DNA of 39,617 bases, taken from NCBI RefSeq assembly GCF_003121405.1, contig NZ_QBUY01000084.1:1-39617 (forward strand), given 5' to 3'. Numbering within the stretch: position 1 is the first letter of the stretch; each line of letters starts with the position of its first letter. The notes below the pieces were generated by a model. It ran no database searches. It was not told where the DNA came from and was given only the letters and a program-made list of their open reading frames with translations. Shown here in pieces: positions 34,867 through 39,617 of this stretch. This DNA comes from Paraburkholderia sp. C35 (GTDB lineage: Bacteria > Pseudomonadota > Gammaproteobacteria > Burkholderiales > Burkholderiaceae). The position numbers and the translations under genes are program-made.

Positions 34867-35625
34867 ATGCGAATCCTACTCAGCAATGACGACGGTTATC
34901 TGGCGCCAGGCCTTGCTGCGCTTTACGAAGCGCTCAAGCCGCTCGCCGATGTCACCGTGATGGCTCCCGAACAGAATTGCAGCGGCGCGTCGAACTCGCT
35001 GACGCTGTCGCGTCCGCTGTCAGTGTCGCGCTCGGCGAACAGTTTCTACTACGTGAACGGCACGCCGACGGACTCCGTCCACATCGCATTGACGGGCATG
35101 CTCGACCACGTTCCCGATCTCGTCGTGTCGGGTATCAACAACGGCCAGAACATGGGCGAGGACACGCTGTACTCGGGCACCGTCGCTGCAGCGACGGAAG
35201 GCATCATGTTCAACGTGCCCGCCATTGCGTTCTCGCTGGTCGACAAGGACTGGGTGCATCTCGAAGACGCCACGCGCGTCGCGGCCGAAATCGTCGCGCA
35301 CTATCTCGAGCAGCCGCTGCCGGGTCATCCGTTGCTGAACGTCAACATTCCGAATCTGCCTTACGAGCAGTTGCGCGATTGGCGCATCACGCGCCTCGGC
35401 AAGCGGCATCCGTCGCAGCCGGTGATCCGCCAGACCAATCCGCGCGGCGAACCGATCTACTGGATCGGACCGGCAGGTTCCGCGCGCGATGCAAGCGAAG
35501 GCACAGATTTCCACGCGGTAGCGAACGGCTTCGTGTCGATCACGCCGCTGCAACTCGATCTGACCCATACGGCCATGCTGCCCGCGGCGCGCGACTGGCT
35601 GCGCGCCGGGAGCGGCAGTTCATGA
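34867..35625 (+). CDS. surE: 5'/3'-nucleotidase SurE
   Basis: A metal-dependent nucleoside monophosphate phosphatase and survival protein. The 252-residue protein begins MRILLSNDDGYLAPGL with the metal ligands Asp8 and Asp9, then NCSGASNSLTL and SGINNGQNMGEDTLYSGTVAAATEG, all SurE signatures. Length matches E. coli SurE (253). The frame is open 30 nt further upstream, but the ATG at 34867 gives the invariant N-terminus. Its stop overlaps the pcm start by 4 nt. The surE-pcm-nlpD-rpoS order is the same as in gammaproteobacteria and ties the cluster to stationary-phase survival. Confidence 0.97.
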   Translation: MRILLSNDDGYLAPGLAALYEALKPLADVTVMAPEQNCSGASNSLTLSRPLSVSRSANSFYYVNGTPTDSVHIALTGMLDHVPDLVVSGINNGQNMGEDTLYSGTVAAATEGIMFNVPAIAFSLVDKDWVHLEDATRVAAEIVAHYLEQPLPGHPLLNVNIPNLPYEQLRDWRITRLGKRHPSQPVIRQTNPRGEPIYWIGPAGSARDASEGTDFHAVANGFVSITPLQLDLTHTAMLPAARDWLRAGSGSS

Positions 35626-36659
35626 CCGGCGAGCGCGCAAAGCGCTTTCCGCTGGGACTCGAAGATCTGGTGCGCGAGCCGCGCCGGGCTGACGCGCGCG
35701 GTGCGAAAGCGGCCAAGCCGGCTGCACCGAAAGCGGCTGCCGTCAAAACCGCACCTAAGGTAGTCGCACCGAAAGCCGCGACGCCGAGGCCGGCTGCAAA
35801 GACAACGCCGGGCATTCTCAATTCGAATGCGAATGCGAAACCGGCCGCGTCGTCGGCACGTGCACCTGCCGTTACAAAAAGCGCGTCCGGAATCGTCAAT
35901 ACGAAAAGCGCCTCCACGATCCGCAACGACGGCGCGCGCAACCAGTTGCCGCGCCCTGTGACGGCATCGTTCGAGCGCACCGGGGCGCCCAACGTCGCGC
36001 TGACGAGTGCGCACACGCTGACGTCCGAACGCGTGCGCGAGCGCATGGTCGAACGCCTGCGGGCGCACGGCATCACGGATCCGCGCGTGCTCAATGCGAT
36101 GGCGATGGTGCCGCGCCACATGTTCGTGGACCCCGGCCTCGCGACGCAGGCTTACGAAGCCGCGGCGCTGCCGAGCGGCCATCACCAGCCCATCTCGAAG
36201 CCGTCGGTGGTCGCCCGGATGATCGAGCTGGCGGCGCAGGGCCGCACGCTCACGAACGTGCTGGAAATTGGCACCGGCTGCGGCTATCAGGCAGCCGTAC
36301 TGAGCCACGTCGCGCGCGACGTGTATTCGATTGAACGCATCAAGCCGCTCTACGAGCGCGCGAAGACCAACCTGCGCCCGCTGCGCATCCCGAACATCCG
36401 CCTGCATTACGGCGACGGTCGAATCGGTTTGCCGGCGGTGGCGCCGTTCGATGCCATCGTGATCGCCGCGGCGGGACTCGATGTGCCGCAGGCGCTGCTC
36501 GAGCAGCTTGCCATCGGCGCACGGCTCGTGGCGCCCGTCGGATCGCAGGACGGACAGTCGCAGGTGCTCACGCTCGTCGAGCGCACGGGGCCCGCGCAGT
36601 GGCGCGAATCGCGGCTTGATCGCGTTTTCTTTGTCCCCTTAAAATCCGGAGTGATTTGA
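35622..36659 (+). CDS. pcm: Protein-L-isoaspartate O-methyltransferase with long N-terminal extension
   Basis: This enzyme repairs isoaspartyl residues in aged proteins using S-adenosylmethionine. The catalytic part occupies about residues 130-345, with RMVERLRAHGI, PRHMFVDP, the methyl-donor motif VLEIGTGCGYQ at 213-223 and GDGRIGLPAVAPFDAIVIAA. The first 125 residues are an Ala/Lys/Pro-rich, disordered-looking basic extension with repeated AAPKAAA-like and GI(L/V)N(S/T) motifs, absent from the roughly 210-residue E. coli enzyme. The ATG at 35622 overlaps the surE stop (ATGA), supporting this start. The overlap with nlpD is immediate, so the genes are co-translated. Confidence 0.94.
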   Translation: MTGERAKRFPLGLEDLVREPRRADARGAKAAKPAAPKAAAVKTAPKVVAPKAATPRPAAKTTPGILNSNANAKPAASSARAPAVTKSASGIVNTKSASTIRNDGARNQLPRPVTASFERTGAPNVALTSAHTLTSERVRERMVERLRAHGITDPRVLNAMAMVPRHMFVDPGLATQAYEAAALPSGHHQPISKPSVVARMIELAAQGRTLTNVLEIGTGCGYQAAVLSHVARDVYSIERIKPLYERAKTNLRPLRIPNIRLHYGDGRIGLPAVAPFDAIVIAAAGLDVPQALLEQLAIGARLVAPVGSQDGQSQVLTLVERTGPAQWRESRLDRVFFVPLKSGVI

Positions 36660-36664
36660 ACCCG

Positions 36665-37603
36665 ATGAGTATGTTTCGCGCGATGCAAAGAACCAGCCTG
36701 AATGTCCCGTTGTCCGTCGCTCAGCGCAGCGTTTGCGTGGCCATGCTGTCCGTCCTGGCCGCATGTGCGACGCGGCTCGATCAGGCGCCCGTCGTCGATC
36801 GCTCCGGCACCCTTGGCACCGTCACGCAGACGGGCGCCGCGCCCGGCGCGCAGCCTGCCGTGCCGCTCGGCCCGCCGCCTCCGGGCTACTACCGAGTGAA
36901 GCCGGGCGATACGTTGTATAGGATCGCGCTCGAAAACGGTCAAAACTATCGCGACATCGCTTCGTGGAACAACCTGACCAACCCGAACCAGATCGAAGTC
37001 GATCAGTTGCTGCGTGTTGCTCCGCCGGGCGCGAACGGCGCGCCGATGGTGGCGGGTGTGGCGACGGCGCCGATCGGCGGTGGCGCGGTGCAGAGCGCGC
37101 CGATTGCGGGCGTGCAGCCCGCACCGTCGGCAGGCGCGGCGAACCAGCCGCCCATTTACGGTGCGGCGCCGGGCGCGTCGGCGGCACCCGCTGTCACGCC
37201 GCCGCCCGCCGCGAGCGACGCAACGGCGGCCAACGGCAACGTGACGTTTGCGTGGCCGGTGCGTGGACCGTTGCTGAACGGCTTTGACGATTCGAAGAAC
37301 AAAGGCGTGAACATCGGCGGGGCTGCGGGCGATCCCGTAAAGGCTTCCGCTGATGGTCGCGTGGTTTATGCAGGAAATGGGCTGCGCGGTTACGGCAATC
37401 TCATTATCATCAAACATGACGCAACGTATCTCACCGCATATGCACATAACCGTGCTTTGATGGTAAAAGAAGGTGATGCGGTGACCAAGGGGCAGAAGAT
37501 CGCCGAAATGGGCAACAGTGATTCGGACCGCGTGATGTTGCATTTCGAAGTTCGCCGGCAGGGTAAGCCTGTCGATCCATTGAAGTATTTGCCGCCGCAA
37601 TAA
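36665..37603 (+). CDS. nlpD: NlpD-like lipoprotein with LysM and degenerate M23 (LytM) domain
   Basis: An outer-membrane lipoprotein that in E. coli activates the amidase AmiC during cell separation. The signal peptide ends in the lipobox LAAC (Cys34), followed by Ala, so outer-membrane sorting is expected. A LysM domain (YYRVKPGDTLYRIALENGQN onward) at about 75-118 binds peptidoglycan. After an Ala/Pro/Gly-rich linker the LytM domain (about 205-312) contains NKGVNIGG and HFEVR, where catalytic metallopeptidase residues are replaced, as in NlpD. TTG at 36656 is an alternative start overlapping the pcm stop; ATG at 36665 is preferred. rpoS follows after 17 nt. Confidence 0.94.
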   Translation: MSMFRAMQRTSLNVPLSVAQRSVCVAMLSVLAACATRLDQAPVVDRSGTLGTVTQTGAAPGAQPAVPLGPPPPGYYRVKPGDTLYRIALENGQNYRDIASWNNLTNPNQIEVDQLLRVAPPGANGAPMVAGVATAPIGGGAVQSAPIAGVQPAPSAGAANQPPIYGAAPGASAAPAVTPPPAASDATAANGNVTFAWPVRGPLLNGFDDSKNKGVNIGGAAGDPVKASADGRVVYAGNGLRGYGNLIIIKHDATYLTAYAHNRALMVKEGDAVTKGQKIAEMGNSDSDRVMLHFEVRRQGKPVDPLKYLPPQ

Positions 37604-37620
37604 AGCCAAGCGATACGACC

Positions 37621-38715
37621 ATGCCGAAATCGAAGCGCCGCCCGTCGCAAGCAGAGACTGAGTCCGTGAGCCGTGCCACGCCTGTTTCGGTGGACGACGC
37701 AGGCGCTTCGGACGTCGACGACGATAACGTCGACGATCTCGACAACGGCAACGAGTCCGACGACCGGTCGTCGGGTTCCGACGAGGAATCCGATTCGCGC
37801 GAAGGCGCAAACGATTCCGCGCCCGACGCGGACGATTTCCGTGCGCTGCTGCAGGCCGAACTCACTGCTGACACGATCCAGCACTACCTGAACCGGATCA
37901 GCGTGAAGCCGCTGCTCACCGTCGAGGAAGAGCAGCGTTATTCGCGGCTCGCGAAGGCAGGCGAGTTCGAAGCGCGCCAGGTGATGATCGAGCGCAATCT
38001 GCGGCTCGTGGTGAGCATCGCGAAGGGTTATCTGAATCGCGGCGTGCCGCTGCTCGATCTGATCGAAGAGGGCAATCTCGGCCTGATGCACGCCATCGAG
38101 AAATTCGACCCGACGCGCGGTTTCCGTTTTTCGACTTACGCCACGTGGTGGATCCGCCAGAGCATCGAGCGGGCGATCATGAACCAGGCGCGCACGGTGC
38201 GGTTGCCCGTGCATGTGATCCGCGAATTGAATCAGGTGCTGCGCGCGAAGCGTCACCTCGAAAAGAATTCGATGAATTCGGGCGAAGCGGCCGAGCGCCG
38301 CGACGCGAGCATCGACGATATTGCCTATCTGACGGGCAAGACCACCGACGAAGTCACCGATATTCTCGCGCTGAACGAGCACACCGCGTCGCTCGACGCG
38401 CCACTCGATCTCGACCCGGCGAGCAGCCTGCTCGATCTGCTGTCTGACGATCAGAGCCAGTCGCCTGATGCCGAGGTGCAGCATCGCGAGCTGGAAACGC
38501 TGACGCGCGCGTGGCTGGCGCGGCTGTCGGACAAGCATCGGCATGTGATCGAACGCCGCTTCGGCCTGAATCACATCGAACCGGCCACGCTCGAAGAGCT
38601 GGCAGACGAAATGGGCCTCACGCGCGAGCGTGTGCGCCAGATCCAGCAGGAAGCGCTGGTGCGGCTGAAGCGCTTCTTTGCTTCCAATGGCGTACGCAAG
38701 GACGCCGTTCTCTAG
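37621..38715 (+). CDS. rpoS: RNA polymerase sigma factor RpoS
   Basis: The stationary-phase and general stress sigma factor. The 364-residue protein has an acidic, Asp/Ser-rich N-terminal 75 residues, then region 2 (NLRLVVSIAKGYLNRGVPLLDLIEEGNLGLMHAIEKFDPTRGFRFSTYATWWIRQSIERAIM), region 3, and region 4 with LTRERVRQIQQEALVRLKRF. The DLIEEGNLGL and gene context with nlpD identify RpoS rather than RpoH or RpoD. No clear Shine-Dalgarno sequence lies before the ATG (CCAAGCGATACGACC), which could leave room for translational control. A promoter inside nlpD, as in E. coli, is possible, but I could not identify one. Confidence 0.96.
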   Translation: MPKSKRRPSQAETESVSRATPVSVDDAGASDVDDDNVDDLDNGNESDDRSSGSDEESDSREGANDSAPDADDFRALLQAELTADTIQHYLNRISVKPLLTVEEEQRYSRLAKAGEFEARQVMIERNLRLVVSIAKGYLNRGVPLLDLIEEGNLGLMHAIEKFDPTRGFRFSTYATWWIRQSIERAIMNQARTVRLPVHVIRELNQVLRAKRHLEKNSMNSGEAAERRDASIDDIAYLTGKTTDEVTDILALNEHTASLDAPLDLDPASSLLDLLSDDQSQSPDAEVQHRELETLTRAWLARLSDKHRHVIERRFGLNHIEPATLEELADEMGLTRERVRQIQQEALVRLKRFFASNGVRKDAVL

Positions 38716-38722
38716 AAATTTG

Positions 38723-39499
38723 ATGACTCCCATTCTGGTATTCGACATCGAGACGATTCCCGATGTCGCCGGCATTCGCCGGCTTGAAAGTCTTCCCGCA
38801 ACGATGTCCGACGAAGAAGTGGCCGAGCACGCGTTTGCGGCGCGGCGCGAGAAGACGGGCGGCGATTTTCTGCCGCATCATCTGCAGCGGGTTGCGGCGA
38901 TTTCCTGTGTGTTCCGCGACGACAACGGTTTCCGCGTGCGTTCGCTCGGCACGCCTGCCGACGGTGAGGCTTCGCTCGTGCAGTCGTTTTATCGCACGAT
39001 CGAGAAATACACGCCGCAGCTGGTGTCGTGGAATGGCGGTGGGTTCGATCTGCCCGTGCTGCATTACCGGGCGCTGGTGAACGGGATTCGTGCGAAACAG
39101 TATTGGGATCTCGGCGAGGATGATCGCGAGTTCAAGTGGAACAACTACATCAGCCGCTATCACTCGCGACATACCGATTTGATGGACGTGCTCGCCATGT
39201 ATCAGGCGAGGGCGAACGCGCCACTCGATGCGCTTGCCAAGCTGTGCGGGTTTCCCGGCAAGCTCGGGATGGATGGAGGGCAGGTGTGGTCCGCGTTCCA
39301 GGCGGGGCGGATCGATGAGATTCGCAACTACTGTGAGACGGACGTGGTCAATACCTATCTGCTCTATTGCCGCTTTCAGTTGATGCGTGGGGGTTTTTCT
39401 CCCGAAGAGTATGCGGATGAGATCGCGTTTGTGAAGAACTCCCTTGCGCAGGAGTTGGCGCCGCATTGGGCTGAGTATCTGGCTGCGTTTGATAATTGA
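38723..39499 (+). CDS. DEDDy 3'-5' exonuclease, PolB-exonuclease-like
   Basis: A 258-residue predicted 3'-5' exonuclease of the PF10108/PolB-exonuclease-like family. The three exonuclease motifs are FDIETIP (Asp8, Glu10), SWNGGGFDLPVL and the NYCETDVVNTYLL segment with Tyr and Asp in the DEDDy arrangement. It stands alone without a polymerase domain. The ATG at 38723 is 7 nt after the rpoS stop, so it may be read from the same transcript; an earlier in-frame start would overlap rpoS. Its exact substrate is unknown. Confidence 0.9.
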   Translation: MTPILVFDIETIPDVAGIRRLESLPATMSDEEVAEHAFAARREKTGGDFLPHHLQRVAAISCVFRDDNGFRVRSLGTPADGEASLVQSFYRTIEKYTPQLVSWNGGGFDLPVLHYRALVNGIRAKQYWDLGEDDREFKWNNYISRYHSRHTDLMDVLAMYQARANAPLDALAKLCGFPGKLGMDGGQVWSAFQAGRIDEIRNYCETDVVNTYLLYCRFQLMRGGFSPEEYADEIAFVKNSLAQELAPHWAEYLAAFDN

Positions 39500-39514
39500 T
39501 TGTTGGGTTTGGTT

Positions 39515-39535
39515 TTTTTGCTTTTTGCTTTTTGC
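39515..39535 (+). repeat. Short tandem repeat (TTTTTGC)3
   Basis: Three exact 7-bp units lie directly after the exonuclease gene and next to the right-end hairpin repeat. T-rich sequence here could serve a terminator, but no stable hairpin precedes it. Confidence 0.6.
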
Positions 39536-39536
39536 T

Positions 39537-39617
39537 GGCGTCCGCGGTTTGTTAGTGGTCTGCTAGTGTTGCCCCTGTGCGGGGCGGCTCCTACTTTTCT
39601 TTGCCGCCGCAAAGAAA
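39537..39617. repeat. Dispersed hairpin repeat, right-end copy (truncated)
   Basis: Inverted copy of the left-end repeat; 39537-39610 matches 24-97 in reverse complement with three mismatches. It contains a perfect hairpin, TTTCTTTGC (39596-39604), CGCC, GCAAAGAAA (39609-39617), whose last base is the last base of the window. The sequence therefore stops exactly at the end of a palindromic arm, as expected for an assembly break. Confidence 0.88.

Noticed and set aside
36656..36664. TTG start for nlpD overlapping the pcm stop
   Set aside because: An ATG 9 nt later gives an ordinary lipoprotein signal peptide; the TTG is kept only as an alternative.

Overview
This 39.6 kb window is chromosomal DNA of a betaproteobacterium of the Burkholderia group; Paraburkholderia or Caballeronia is most likely. 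The support is the high GC content, the gene orders moeA-moaD-moaE, trxA-rho, dnaX-ybaB-recR and surE-pcm-nlpD-rpoS, and a hairpin-bearing intergenic repeat of a kind I recognise from those genomes (from memory, not a search). Inverted copies of that repeat sit at both extreme ends (about 24-97 and 39537-39610). The sequence stops inside the right-hand hairpin, so the window is probably a whole draft contig that broke at dispersed repeats.

Layout, left to right. 1-2284: molybdenum cofactor genes moeA, moaD, moaE. 2424-3723: a group III truncated haemoglobin divergent from an NsrR-like Rrf2 regulator, a nitric oxide response pair. 4025-6777: clpB with a textbook sigma-32 promoter and a strong terminator. 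6830-7972: a DUF937 (YidB-like) protein and a secreted ComEA-type helix-hairpin-helix protein. 8199-16707: pbpC and a very large alpha-2-macroglobulin gene on the minus strand; the macroglobulin frame is cut by an in-frame TAA. 16843-17701: an AdhR/NmlR-type MerR regulator and a carboxymuconolactone decarboxylase-family enzyme behind a 19-bp-spacer promoter. 17860-25173 (minus strand): a MATE exporter, an ArnT-like membrane glycosyltransferase, rpmE2, an MtfA-like peptidase, a MerR regulator, rho and trxA. 25603-25702: the small SRP RNA. 25896-29422: dnaX-ybaB-recR. 29508-33587: a CaiB/BaiF CoA-transferase followed by a complete NitT/TauT-type ABC importer. 33669-34643 (minus): a quinone oxidoreductase. 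34867-39499: surE-pcm-nlpD-rpoS and a DEDDy exonuclease.

Most of the window is conserved housekeeping and stress-response sequence. I see no phage, integrase, IS element, CRISPR array, toxin-antitoxin pair or recognisable defence island, and no clear case for a new multi-gene system. The points most worth following are: the nonsense codon in the macroglobulin gene, with two similar in-frame stops near the starts of other minus-strand genes; the paired end repeats; a 19-bp perfect hairpin without a U-tract between trxA and rho; several promoters whose -10 element lies only 5-10 nt from the start codon, suggesting leaderless mRNAs; and a cysteine-free AdhR-type regulator.
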